The translations under genes and the position numbers were made by a program. Of a DNA stretch of 64,000 nt, positions 36,420 to 49,276 are shown piece after piece (the stretch's first letter is position 1; every line of letters begins with the position of its first letter). Source of the stretch: Polydactylus sextarius. Lineage: Eukaryota; Chordata; Actinopteri; Polynemidae. The notes under the pieces were generated by a model. It saw only the letters and a list, made by a program, of their open reading frames with translations, was not told the origin of the DNA and did not search any database. The stretch is from assembly GCA_016801845.1 (NCBI GenBank), contig CM028906.1:15297001-15361000 (forward strand), read 5' to 3'.

Positions 36420-38802
36420 TTAGCTCCACTTGCTATCACCTTGGTTAAGTCCCATATCTCTTTCAGCCTTCAGGTCTGTGTGTGGTTTACTGCTAAATCT
36501 GCTGAACATGAATCCAGATAAACTGCAGTTTATAGCTTAGAAGCTCAAACATGTCAGTAAAACAGAGCTTATTGGTTGTGAACACATATTTCAGGGAATT
36601 AAGTGAGTAAAGTGTATTAGTTGGCTGGTAATCTAAAGCGTCACCGTCCAACCCGCGTGTTGAGCTGCTTGCCTTTTTTGGTTCTCTTCTGTCTGCGTAG
36701 TGAGATATAAGAGCAGCTTGAGTTTGCAAGGGTTTGATCCAAAGTTGGAGTGGAGGGGTGTTTTCTGCTATTACAATACCACTTGACACACCCAATTCTT
36801 ATGTGCCTTTTAGAAATACTCCCACATTTTCAACACATCCTTTTTTGGCAGAAAAACAGTGTTCACACACACAAACTCATACAGCAGTGGCACAACAATC
36901 TGCAGCGTATCATAGTTTCAGCTCTGTAGTGATAGTTCCTCTCAGTTTTTGGGAGGTTCCCTTTTATTTTGCTGAAAAAAAAACACAACACATCTGGCAT
37001 CAGAGCACCAAAGAGATAACACTTGGAATATCTCAATGATTTGATGATGGTACTGAAGTCCCTTGGGAGTGGCTGAGTGGGAATATAACACAGGTACAAA
37101 GCTAACATGGTGAGAATGGTTGCCCAGTTAATTCATGTTGAAATATATATATAAATGAGCAATTTTAGACCTGGGTGCATCATAAAATTGTTGTGCTGTA
37201 ATCTTACCCTTGTATCATCAGCAAACAGCCCAAGCTGAGATAGACTGATCACAGCGAGCTCTGTACTCTCTGATAATGCTGTTTCAGACTCTTGGCAAGC
37301 TCACACAGTCTTTTATATGTGTTATTTATGTAATTATTATCCTCATGAATTGTGGATTGTCAACAGAAGTTTGAAGATGAAGCGCTGTGTCAATTAAAGT
37401 GATCCACATTTGATGTCCGCATCATCCACCACTACAGAGGGATGCAGCTTCTCTGATGCGCAGGCTTGAATACAAGCAAATGCATGTGATTAAATATTGT
37501 TTCCTATTATTGTTTACTTGGAGATTTCTCTGAAGTTAATTCAGAAAGTCTTTCACATTGAATCACTTTGAGCTGCACATCAGAGAAAAAACTTGAAATC
37601 AAATGCTTTTGGTTTTCGGTTTTCTCATGGAAAGTTATTTGAGAGATTTATTTCAAACAGTTACCCTTGTCAGGCTGATCTAAAGCTTTGGAATTTCAGA
37701 AATGTGTGATTCTCTCCAGAGCCATCATCAAACCAGACTGAACTCAAACTTTCCACAACATGTGTTCAATCAAACACATCTTGTCTTCTCAGAATTCCTC
37801 TCCAGAGTGGACATGTGCATCTAAGATTGTTGTTGTACTATTACTGATTTCTCATTTAACATCTCTAAATCAGTGCTGGCGAAACCAAATAACCAATTAC
37901 AAATATAATATGAAACGGGTTTACACTGGTACAGAACGTATTGTCTCTTGGATCTATAGTCCTGCAGTCTAAATTCAATTTTGACAAAATCTTTTACCTC
38001 CTTTTGATTTCTTGGCAGCAACAAACTACCACCTGTATAACTGTAAGACTGAAAGCATTACAACCTTCACTAGCATTACAAGCTGACTTCAGTATGGCGC
38101 AACAAAGTTTGGCTAACTTGAAGCTGTGCAGGTGGTGACTGATTGAATCAAGTGTTCTCCTTGGGGCTTACTGTAGCTGTATGTGCAGCTGTTTAGACCC
38201 TTCAATCCAACAAACCTGTGTACTCCACTCCACTCGCTCTGTAGTTGCCGAGCTGCAGAATGCCAAAGAGATCGCTTGGGAGCTATGCATCTCCCCAAAC
38301 TCACTCATGTATCAGAGACAGACTCAGCTCTTGCCTTTGTTGATTGCACATGTACACTAAACACAACACAGACCTAGAAGACTCATGCATCCATACAAGC
38401 ATCATATGGGAAGTCATCATATTCCACCTGTTGTAACACAGACGAAGAGCACACACAGTAAATTTTCTGAATGGGAATTGAATGGGATGAACATAAATAC
38501 ACCGGGGACATAAACAATGTTAACAAGAAGTGTTTGTGGCTTAAACTGTTTAATTTCATTTAGCCATAACTGAAATATACTATGGCCAACAGTCAATGCC
38601 AGACATACCTTTATCAACCGTGATCCCTGAAGAATGTAGCCCTTGAATTGTGTCACAGCTATAGAATACACTGCTCAATACAGTTACCACAGTAAGATGG
38701 GATCGGCCCATAACCCTCAACAAGGACAAGTGAAATAGGTGATGAATGGACTTCATTATGTTTGATCTTAATGATTTATGCTTATGCACGGCCAAATATA
38801 CT

Positions 38803-38990
38803 CTACACCTACAGGCAATTTAATATGCTTAATTCACCTATCCCCAATGCATGCATGATTTGGCAGCTCCCGGAGGAGTACATGCAAACTCCACACAGAA
38901 AGTACCTGTACCCTGGGACCCTGGGATTTGAACCCAGGGCCTTCTTGCTGTGAGGCATCAGCGCTAACCCCCAATGCTACTTGCATTGTT
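38803..38990 (-). mobile_element. tRNA-related interspersed repeat fragment (SINE-like), minus strand
   Basis: On the minus strand this reads GGTTAGCGCTGATGCCTCACAGCAAGAAGG, then CCTGGGTTCAAATCCCAGG, then TTTCTGTGTGGAGTTTGCATG, and finally a segment whose plus-strand form is CTACAGGCAATTTA...CACCTATCCCCAATGCATGC. This is the order of a well-known, very abundant fish repeat. A perfect B-box, GGTTCAAATCC (plus-strand positions 38934-38924), fits RNA polymerase III GGTTCRANNCC. It is not a tRNA gene: no acceptor or anticodon stems can be formed. The copy is diverged and truncated at the 5' end. The family name needs a repeat library. Confidence 0.75.
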
Positions 38991-41983
38991 TGCATCTTGA
39001 AATTCAAAATATATTTTTTATATATTTATATATTTTCACAATAATGACATCTGATCACAGACACCCATTTTTAAACCAGGTACTACTTAAGAGTTTCCAC
39101 TGTTCTTCTGATGTGTTTTGAACTTTATAGAGCCAGGCAATAGCTGTTGCCCCTGCTCTCAGTCTATGCTTACTAAGCTAAATGCATTGCATATAGCTCT
39201 AGATAGGCACTTAATGTGTATTTTGACTGTATTTCTTTTTGCGTGCTTTTACACCCACATTGTTATGTGTACTAATACCTGTGTATTAATACCTGGTGTG
39301 AATTTAGACTTTAGACCTGGTGTATAATGTAAACTTACATCATAAAGAAATAACAGTATCCTTCCTGCTGATCTCACATTCTTAGAGGAAAAGCCTCATG
39401 CAGTTATAATAAACACATCACAGTATCATTTCTTTTATTAGGTGTTTTACATCTGCTGTGTCCACTGACAGTGCTGAAGTGCCCTTGGGCATGTCAGCAC
39501 AACTTTGTGGGGAATAAAGTTAAATCTTAATGTGTGTCCAGGATTTTTTCAGGAAAAAAATCACAAATCAAAAACGTCAGCAAATCCATCATTATTGTTA
39601 GCAGCTGAAAATGAGATATATCTTTAGTTTAGTTGAGTCCAGTCACTTTTTTCATATGGAAGGTTCTCTAACCACAAGTTACACTGTGTCCTATATTATT
39701 GATCCATACATTAATTGTTTGCAGGGTTCAGAGGACTAGCTAACCATATCATCCAAGAAAATGAGGTGTGAGGCCTTAAAGAGCTCAGAAACACAATTCA
39801 ATCCCAGTGCAAAGCTAAACATCACAGCAAGCCAAAGTAATTAACAATTAACAGAGTACAAATTCTCCCTGCTCTTTTACTTTTTACAAGTGGAGGACGA
39901 AGGAGGAGTGGGTGTAGTGGTAGTGAAGAACTTTGAGGTTTCAGAAAACAAACTTTGCCAGGCATTCTTTAGACTTCATTTGGCCAAGTCTGAATCAAAG
40001 CAAGCGGACAATCTTCCCTTTCATCTCTCTGAGGCTGTGAAGGAACAGACTGTGTCCTGCCATGGCTGTGAACTTGTACAGCTTAGCACTGTGAAGGCCA
40101 CAATTTTTTTTCCAGAGGGTCGTCCTTTGAGTGTGTTTTTTTTCCCCTCTCTAACCTTTTGATCTAAATCTTCTTAACTTTAAATGAAGTGCTTCAGCCT
40201 CTTGAAGATTCAGAGCTTTCATGTCACTGTTCGTTTTGAGATGTAAATCTTCTCGGAGACGTGATGACTTGACCATGTTGATCAAATACCATCAGGACTT
40301 GGACATTAAATCTCTTTTTCATTGTTCTATTTAGTAAAAATAACCAGTTTTACAAAAAAGACAATATCTCACTGCAATGGAGTTTGATTTCTATTGGGTT
40401 ACAAGGGCTACATGGGGAAATATTTCTGATTTCCATAAGAAATAAATAAGATAACATGGTTGAATTTAACATAGGTGATTAAAGCCCAAATGCACAAAAC
40501 ACTGTACAGTCTAGGTTTAAGGTTCAACATACTGATGCACAGAAATATGGAAATAGCTGTTTTTCCATTCTACTGAACAAATGCTAGTTGACTTGAAATA
40601 AACTATAAAATAAACTATACCCCTGAAATAAACTATAAATAAAAATAATGATAATAGATAAATAAATTGTTAACAGGAGAACCAGGATACAGCCTTAAGG
40701 AACACTACAGTCAAAGCGGAAAGAAAGTCTTTAGATGAGCTCTATGCTGACATAAATGTATATGGAGCGTACAAAACAATCTATGTACTTACTACAAAAC
40801 CTCTCTCTAAATGTTGAATGCTGTTTTCATGATTTGCAGTATCAAGTGAAGTATTTAGATCACGTCTGTCTTCTCTCGTTGCTGTGTTTTCAGATAAAAC
40901 CAAAGTGGACGTTTTAAGAGCTCCTTCTGATTACTTAATTTGTTGTTTATATAGAATAATGTGTTTGTAGATATTTTGCTGAGCACTGAGGAAAATGAGC
41001 TGGTAATTGTCTTGTTGTTTTCAAATATATTTAGCCTCAACATTATCTACTCCATATGTCGCTAAACCTCAGATCTTTCTGTATTTGCTGGGTACTGACG
41101 GAGGTACAACCAGTGCACCTGCACACATGGTGGCGAGGAGCCTCTATCCATTCACCACAAATGATTTACAGGACAGTGAGGAATAGGCATTCCTGCACCC
41201 AAGCCTATCGTGGCCAAGCTGTGCCAGTGTTTGGCCGGCCGGCCAGAGGAATAAGAGGAATCCCTGTTGCTCTGTGCTTAGTGCTGCTAAACAGGCTTTT
41301 GTATGTGCTATACACAATGCTCCATCACTGGCACTTTGGACAGCGTGAGTGCTCTGCTGCCAAGAGAGCTCCTAGCTGTTGTTCTTTTCATCTAAGTTAA
41401 GCCACTTGGCCCACAGCAGAATGGACATAGAAAAGAAAGGACGAACAGAGAGACTTGTGGGAGATGGCAGGATTCCTTCTTGTCTCCCTCTGGGACACGT
41501 TTCCCCTGCATTTTATCCTCGCACCCTTGGTCTGATTCACCATGAATTCTTTGGAACACTTTGGTACCGCTTAATTTACATGTATGCCAACAGGCTTTTA
41601 ATGTATTTAAAACTTGGATGATGTTCAAAGGACACTGTAATTCCTCTGAAATAGGCCTTTTGAAGGCTTTATCTTGTTCTTTCTCTTCTGGCTAATCTTG
41701 GAGCCCCTCAGTATGCCAGAGTAATTTTCTAATGCCAATTAAGCTTGACATTAGCATAAAACAGTTTTTTCTTTCCAAATGAATGAAAGAGTTATGTTAA
41801 ATGGACACTTATTTACAGTCCAACCATCTGTCTTCGAAGTTTCAACATTGAGCAACAACTCCGAAAAATAGGAACTTAGTCTGTGTGTGTTTCTGTTGCC
41901 TTGATAAGGGAACATGGGAATTCAAGTGAATGTAAAGACCAAAAAAATCCCTCTGTATTATTCCTCTGTATATACATATATGC
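38991..41983. other. intergenic, no gene seen
   Basis: AT-rich DNA without supported genes. It includes an imperfect tandem of GAAATAAACTATA units at about 40593-40650 and a perfect GC-rich 14-bp palindrome, TGGCCGGCCGGCCA, at 41232-41245. ORFs of up to 114 codons lack recognisable homology. Confidence 0.55.
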
Positions 41984-42062
41984 TGACACCACAACTCCCT
42001 GTGGTGCAACAGCACAAATTCTGCTTTTTGTCCAAATGAAGGTTATGCTATGCTATTAATGC
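41984..42062 (+). repeat. 79-bp inverted repeat, left arm
   Basis: Begins TGACACCACAACTCCCTGTG and ends GGTTATGCTATGCTATTAATGC. It is the reverse complement of 43239-43317 with three mismatches by eye (at 42010, 42017 and 42058). Similarity stops abruptly at both ends. Confidence 0.93.
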
Positions 42063-43238
42063 AGAACATGTTGGCAGTCTCTTTCATTTCTCCCAAGAAC
42101 TGTAGTAATTGCCACAGAGAGCTAGGAATCAATTAATTACCATTAGGGCTTCATTCCAGAGCACAGTGAAACACACAGCAAATGGTTTTTCATTAGCCAC
42201 AAATGTGCAAATATGACCCAGAGGAGAAACATAAATTCTTAGCAGACTTCTTGCATTTTTGAGTAGAAGTTAATAGCTTTGTTCTTTCTCCACATGGAGA
42301 ACCAGGACACATTCCATTCTCAGAAAATAAGTGGAAGTCCCACTCATGGGAGAGCTGTGGGGAAATTCAAGCTGTTGTCATATTGGGGTCTTGTTTTTCT
42401 GAGTTGTGAATAGTGGGACCAAATAAATCTGCGCTGTAATTTGTATGACTTTGTGTGGATTATTTAAATTGAGATAAACAGCTTTATTAACCAAATCCTT
42501 TGAAGTGAAATTGCTTATTTGGTCGAAACAAAAAATACATTTTGAAGTGGACAAGAAATTAAAGCCAGCTGTTCTGATGTAAAACTACCATTACTATCCT
42601 CATGTTTAAGCATTATGCCAACCTGAAACATACAGTTGGTGCACACAAGACTGTTTACATTTAATTTAGAAAGGAAATAGAAAAAAGGATCTAATCTTGT
42701 TCATGTTACCCATGTTTTTGAGGAAAGGGTTGATTAGAAATTTCTCTCTTGTTCACTACCTCTCTAATTTTTTCTATAACCAGGGTCATTTAATTTATTT
42801 ACTTGTCTGAAAAGTTTCCTCTTACTGTCCAGCTGCCAAAGACCAGGTGAGAGAATCTCTGAGTTGATCAAAAATAATTAAAATGCTCATGTGTGATTTT
42901 TGGATTTTTTGCCCAGATCTTGTACACCAGGCAAGGCACAAGCTGTTCTACTTGGTGAATGTTTTTTCGGGGCTGCAACAGCTTGTGAGCTGTAAACACT
43001 ATTCAAGGCTGAAAATCTTGTTGGAATTAAAAGGTAAGAAAATCATTTAGGTGTTATTGTGAACATATGGCTCTTTAAAAAAATGCAGTAAATGAGTGCT
43101 CTTTGTACTTAAGATAGAAATAAAACAATCAAAATTTCTAACTAAGAAGTTTGCTGTAGACAATAGAAATGGATGGTAATTTCTGTTATTCATTTTTATA
43201 TAAAACAACAACATTCACGAATAATATCACATCTCTTT
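42063..43238. other. 1.18-kb spacer between inverted-repeat arms
   Basis: No ORF, RNA gene or recognisable transposase. AT-rich, with ordinary composition. It is either the interior of a non-autonomous element or unrelated DNA between two oppositely oriented copies of a short repeat. Confidence 0.5.
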
Positions 43239-43317
43239 GCATCAATAGCATAGCATAACCTTCATTTGGACAAAAAGCAGAATATGTGCTATTGCACCAC
43301 AGGGAGTTGTGGTGTCA
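43239..43317 (-). repeat. 79-bp inverted repeat, right arm
   Basis: Reverse complement of 41984-42062, with three mismatches in 79 positions. Together the arms delimit a 1334-bp interval. Confidence 0.93.
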
Positions 43318-43698
43318 ATGTTTAAAGTTGCTCAATGCTCAGAAATACATGTGTTGTTAATTTGAAAATCATTATTACCACTTTGTTTTTTGTGTTATTT
43401 TTTCCACATTATTCAAATTGATATAATTTAGTGTTATGTAACAAATAGTGTACTTAAACAAATGATTTATGTCGCCTTTATATACTTGTAAAATCCAACC
43501 CAATGTGATATAACATCACTATATTATTAGCAAAGAGTAAAAAGAAATTGAGGGGAGCTCTGCGTGGTGTATACGTTTCACACTAAGTATTTGGAAACTT
43601 GAATTAAAAGGCAAACAGTAAATACAACGCAATGTGTGATAGTCTCAGTAATTTTAGTTTTAAAAAAGTAGGGAGAAATATTGACACATTTGCATGTA

Positions 43699-43722
43699 TT
43701 ATATATACATACATACATATAC

Positions 43723-43763
<41 letters not shown>

Positions 43764-43787
43764 CATACATATATATATATATATATT
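43699..43787. repeat. (TA)n / (TACA)n low-complexity tract
   Basis: About 89 bp of TA and TACA repeats: TATATACATACATACATAT-type wording at both ends around a central (AT)n core. It could extrude as a cruciform or cause replication slippage. Confidence 0.93.
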
Positions 43788-45373
43788 TCAAAATCTTTCA
43801 TTCCATTGTTTATAAATGAAAAAAAGTTTAAAATGTTGCAATAAAGTTGTTTTGAGGAACAGTAAAACTTTAGTAAAAGTTTTCAAAAGTGAACACCAAT
43901 CTCACTGAAGAACATGTTTTTATCTCCATGCAACCATGTAATTTCCAGACATTGTAAACTCATAACTAGTTTTATGCTTGGTTACTTCCAGTCATTACTG
44001 CACAACTATCTGCCTGTAATTTAAAGCATTATCAAAGTGCTGCATGCAACTGGGAGAGACTCAACAGTCAATTATAAACCTTATGAGACAAACAACTTTA
44101 TGTTAGATTATGGGCTCCACATCTTGCTCTATCACTTTCTTTCCCTCTCTAAACCTTTACTGGAGTATATTCATAGAAGATTCATGATTCATATTGTGGT
44201 ACAAATAAAACTGGATGAAAAGCTACTGTACACCTGCTAAAATATTTCTGTGTAATTAGCTGGGAGCAAATGTGTCCTTGCCAAGTTATTTTGAGTTGAA
44301 TATATTTACCAAAACTTTTATTTATATCCCAAATGAGGTAAAATCCCACATGAACTAATAGTGTGTAACCTGAGGTCATATTTGCTTGTGGTTGTAGTTG
44401 TTTTCTTGTAGCACCTGACCACTGTATTCCTCATCTTAGTGAGGCAAACTCTAGCTGTGGTGTGTTGCCTCTTGTGTCACCTGCTGCTAAACTGATTGTG
44501 AAATACTGATACCACATGACCACATGAAGTTCAATAAGGGAAAACTTAAAATCGTTTTTATATCTATTATATATGAAAGAAGCAGGAAGATTCATAGTCA
44601 AGATGTGATCCAAATCAATGCAATCCTTGGATATTTGAGACCAGCTAAGAACCTCCTATTGGAGCTTTTGAGTGATGAACTTGACTATATTTCTGCCATA
44701 TTGCAGATGCTAATGCCAAAGCAGCATTTTACAGCCAGACTTGTTTCCATAGCAAATATAATGTCTCCACAAGCTGAAACAGGCACTTCAGTGATATCAG
44801 CTAAGTGGGAAAGTGTGACTAATCCATCAACAGTGAGGGATGAAACAACATCTGCAGTACAGAGTTTAAGTGTAAAGCTTTAGCTCTTCTGGAGCAAATG
44901 CTGGTTTCTGAGTTGAGTAAACTCAGAGTACTGCTCAGACATTCCTGACAAAAAAAGTTGGAGAAGAGAGTAGAGCTGTCAGGGAACAGGTCTCCAAGTA
45001 AAGTAAAGCTTTGAGATCACTTCTGAAGAGTCCGCGAACACGTCTCTCAACACTCTCTTGTGTTTCTGTCTCGTTATCTGATTCTTTAATCACATTTCTG
45101 TTCCTTTGTGATGCTGCTGTGACAGTGCTTTGCCGCTGTCACCTCACAGCTACTGTGGGGTAGCTGATTCACCGCCTCAGAACAGAGCGCTCAGAATCAC
45201 AGTAAGAGAGACTTTAAAAGGAAAACCACATAACACTGGCTGTCATTCTGTCTCAGCAAAGGCCAGCTCTGTCCGAGAGCAAACAAGATCATTTGCAAAC
45301 TTCATAATATTCTTGAAAGGAAATAAAGAAATGTTCCTGTCCTAAAATATCCTACAACCTTCCCTCCTCCCCT

Positions 45374-45400
45374 AAAAAAAAAAAAAAAAAAAAAAAAAAA
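45374..45400. repeat. A27 homopolymer
   Basis: Uninterrupted run of 27 A following CCTCCCCT. No retroposed gene is recognisable upstream. Confidence 0.9.
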
Positions 45401-46189
45401 GGTGGGAGTGCAACCCATTAGCAGCAAGTCACTCGCACTGATCGTCAGCATTAGAAAGTGCTTTCAACTCTGCTAGCTGTCAGCAACTTTGGCAGCTTGG
45501 AAGAGCTTTAGCTTCCACTCTGAATCTTAGCAGAGGGGCTGTGGTCGGCAATGACAAAATCAGTTTGAACTCTTGTGTGGAGAATCTGTTAAAAGGGGTT
45601 TCGGATCAAAGAAGCCTAAGTGGGTCAAAATTACCTTGACCATCTGAGAACAGTCACATTTTGAAGGTGGGCGGGGGCAATCTGCAATGTAGAGAGTAGA
45701 TTAACATTTTGCCGAGAAGATTCCTCCCAAAAACGTCAGATCAAAGCGGAGTGAGGCTTTTATTTCTTCTCTTCCGATGTTCCGCTGGCTCAGTGTTAAT
45801 TTGGTAATTTGGCTGACGCTTTGCTCTGTGTGTATCGAGGCAAAAATGTGTTTACCTTTTCAGTGTTTGGAGAAATGTCTGGGGGCTTTGCTTTTCATAT
45901 GAAGCAACAATAAAGAATCCAGTGTTTATTTTGGTCATTAGGAACATGAATGTGCTATGGATGTAAACTACGAGAGATGTTTAATTGTACACATCTGAGA
46001 GAGATAATCAGTGAGTGTACACAGTCTGCTTTCATTTCAAAGACATACTGATGAACTGCATGACAAACATTAGGGGGGAATTGTTTAAACGGCAGGACCA
46101 AAGATGGTGTGCGCACTAAAGTTTGTAAAAGGAATGCTACTTTCATGTTTATGTCTTGTTTTATTTCTGATTTTGGCCATGCTGTGCAT

Positions 46190-46380
46190 TTTTATGATGT
46201 GACGTTTTTGATCTTCACATGTTGTACATGGGGTTTACATTTGTGGTTTTGATTGAAATCTCTCAACAATTATTGAACGGATTGCCATAAAATTTGATGC
46301 AGACAGTCATATTCCCTTCAAAATTACTGCCTTCCTGTTGCTTTTCTTACTTTTTGTGCCCCTGATCTCACCCTTGATAT
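46190..46380 (+). repeat. fragment of a dispersed fish repeat (TGAACGGATTGCCATAAAATT type)
   Basis: The phrases GGTTTACATTTGTGGTTTTG, ATCTCTCAACAATTATTG and GGATTGCCATAAAATTTGATG, in this order, match in diverged form an abundant percomorph dispersed repeat. It encodes nothing. The assignment is from recalled wording, not a library search. Confidence 0.6.
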
Positions 46381-49239
46381 AATTCAAAACTAATTTAAAA
46401 CTTTTTATTTCTCACATTACTTTAATTTTTTTTCTTCCATAAAGGTCCACAGCAGTCCTTGCCTTGCAGTGTGAGCTTTTCGTGGAAAAGAAGCAAGATC
46501 TCAGACTAAACCTACTCCAGGCAAAAATTGTTTGGTATTGAGGTAGTAATGAGCCATGGCAGTTACTCAATGGGAGCTCTGTATGAGCAAATGGACAAGA
46601 GGAGAGCGGCCATAATGGATTAAAATCAGACAAAAACCTGTATTGACAAATCACTGCGGCTCATCTTGTGCTTTCAGCGAAATCACCAGGAGGGAACAAA
46701 TACCTGCTTGCTTTCTCCTCCTCCTGATGACCTGTCTACTCTGTTTATACCACCTTTAGCTACACAATGGTTGAAGCAAATAAAAAATAATCTTATCTGA
46801 GTTTTATTTATACAAGAATTCCATGACATTACAAAATGTTTTTGTTTGTTATATTTATATATGTACTTTTTAAAAATTAATGGTAAAATCTTTTACTTTA
46901 CTGCAAGGCTGACTAAAATCATCTTGCCTTGGTTCATTAGCAGAAGTAATTTCTGTTTTAACCTCGGCCGTGCTAATTCCAGCCTGGCCTTTGGTACACG
47001 CGAGGCAGTCCTTTAAAGACGGCTCGCTTTTGAAGCCTGCTGGTCGAGCTGTTCAAAGCTGCAGCTGTTTTTGGTGGTGTTTGACAGCTTTAATTGATGT
47101 TTATTTTGGCATCGAGTTTCATTCCTTTCATGCAAATGTCCTGCACGCAGCGAAATGGGTCAGGGCAGCACTAGGTGGGCACAGTTTGTGTGTACCAGGA
47201 TAAGAGCAAAGTGCTTAACGAATTTACATTTTAGATCACAGAATCTCAACAAGCTGAGCATAACAAAAAGCAGTCACTCTAATGCTTAAAATGAAAAATG
47301 GCTTCATGAGTCGCTCTTTGATTAGATAATGGATGGTGAAAACATTGTGCAGCATATTAATATGTCTTCTATTACAAAGAAGCCTTTTCTTCAGTTTCCA
47401 AATCTGGATAACGAGGCTATAATTTAAAATTTCAGCTTAATGTTATGAGAGAAAAATATCCATCTCATTAACTTTTCTCTTAAGATGTTTAACGAGAGAT
47501 TTTTTCTTTCTTTTTATAAAGTGTTTCTCCACATTTTTCTGTCCGTGTAATTGCTGCCAGTCTGCCCACCTGTAGACCTGCAGAGAGTCGGCCATCTCTC
47601 AGACATTCTGGCTCTCTCCATCTACCCCCTCCTCATCCACCTCTCACACCCATCCCACCATGCTTTTCCCCTCGACCAGGGCTGACATCACCATGGAGGC
47701 ACGCAGGGGCCTCCTCATCTGCTCCCAATTACAGCTTCGCAAACTCCTCCATGGAAAAGACTTCAAACGACCTGAGACCTCGAGAAGACAAAGCGGTGAC
47801 GAGGCTCACGACCAGTGGGTCTGAAGAGTTGTAAATGCATGCGTCATCACCCTGTGACACTTGGCGTTGAATAAAGGCATCAGTGGGACCAGAGGATATT
47901 ATCAGAGGCAGTGTTATGGATGTGGATGTGGAAATTGCTCTGGGAGAGGTCTGGATGAGCAGCAGAGTATGATCCGTTCCCACCGAATTTGTGAGAATAA
48001 ACCGGACAGTCCAGCTGACTTGTATTTGAACTCCGGGATTGTGCTGAGCCAAGTACATAGGAGACCAAAACATCCAGAGGTCAAAACTGAAATGACACAA
48101 ATGGCTTTTTTCATATGTGTTGCTGTTTTTGGTTCAGTGTCAACATATTTTTATCCTCTCAGATTTATCCTGAGCTATTTCTCAAATTTTCAAAAGCATT
48201 TCAGCTTTGATAGATGGAGGGAGATTTGTACTTCATAATGTGAAACATACCTAATCTTGGATTAAGCTGTACTACCATTTTAAAGTCAGAGGTCCACTAG
48301 CAGTTGTCACGCATCAAAGTCAGATACATTAAAGCAGATACAAAGTTAAGATGTAGCTGTTTTCATACTGTAAAGCTAGTTTCTAGGACTGGGTCATAGC
48401 TAGTAGCTAAGTTTGTACCATTAGCTAGTTTCTATCAAAGAGCTGACCAAAACTGACAGTGTTAACAGCCCAAATGTTAAATCATTTGTAAATGTAGGTT
48501 TGAATAATATATCTGCATATATTTATATATGCAGACATAGGCAGAGTTAGTAGTACAATTTAGATCATGAATTTCATCATCATAAAATGTATTTTTTGTT
48601 GCTGATATGGTAAATTGATATATGTTCCATAATTCACCCTTTAATTACCTATACTCTTTGTTCTAGACAGTTCTTGTAGCAGCCAGGTAATATTAACTTT
48701 GCTGGTTTAGTTAGAAAGTTCAGGAAGTCTTTATGTGAAATATTTTTTTATACATTTGGTTTAAATGTCGTATTTGATGCTATAAAATCAGTCATGATTG
48801 GCTCCAAATGATGCCACAAGCTCAAAATGGAAGCATTTGTATCTGTTTTTTTTTTCTTTATTTGTTTTATTACTTACACAATGAAGGTGTGTGATTTAAA
48901 TAAAGTACACAGTATTGATGAATTGGGGTTAGTCAGTGCTTACACAGCACACATGCACAGTGTTTTAACAGGTGATTGTGAAGGTCACTCAAACTGAGAA
49001 TCTGGCAGTGAGAGATTGTGCTGTGACTCACACTCTACAGATGTTTCCCAACATGCAAAGGAAGACCGTGCTGACCCTGTTCACTCCACCAATACAACAC
49101 ATCTGACGACTAGAAAGCTCTCAGCGAGCGCCTACCTTTGCCAGATATTCATACATTTTTTATCTCCATTGGGATTTGAATTTGCTTCAAACTACACAGA
49201 CTAGGACTACAATTATGCATTTGAAATTTGAACAGCAAA

Positions 49240-49276
<37 letters not shown>

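Larger units (their letters stand above)
22351..38802. other. long intergenic stretch, no gene seen
   Basis: About 16 kb of AT-rich DNA without a supportable coding exon or RNA gene. It contains a (CA)10 run at 23906-23925, a perfect hairpin at 26641-26670, a smaller hairpin at 34606-34626 (9-bp stem, 3-nt loop), and a T29 run at 36388-36416. GC-richer patches at about 25200-25640, 27180-27780 and 32560-33060 carry ORFs of up to 129 codons on both strands that look like chance or could be conserved regulatory DNA. Confidence 0.55.
43318..46185. other. intergenic, no gene seen
   Basis: No supported gene. It contains the AT-alternating tract at 43699-43787 and an A27 run at 45374-45400. An ORF of 119 codons at about 44524-44883 has no recognisable homology or splice context. 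Confidence 0.55.

Noticed and set aside
38920..38940. Possible tRNA gene (exact B-box)
   Set aside because: No cloverleaf, A-box or acceptor stem at the right distance; surrounding words match a dispersed fish repeat.
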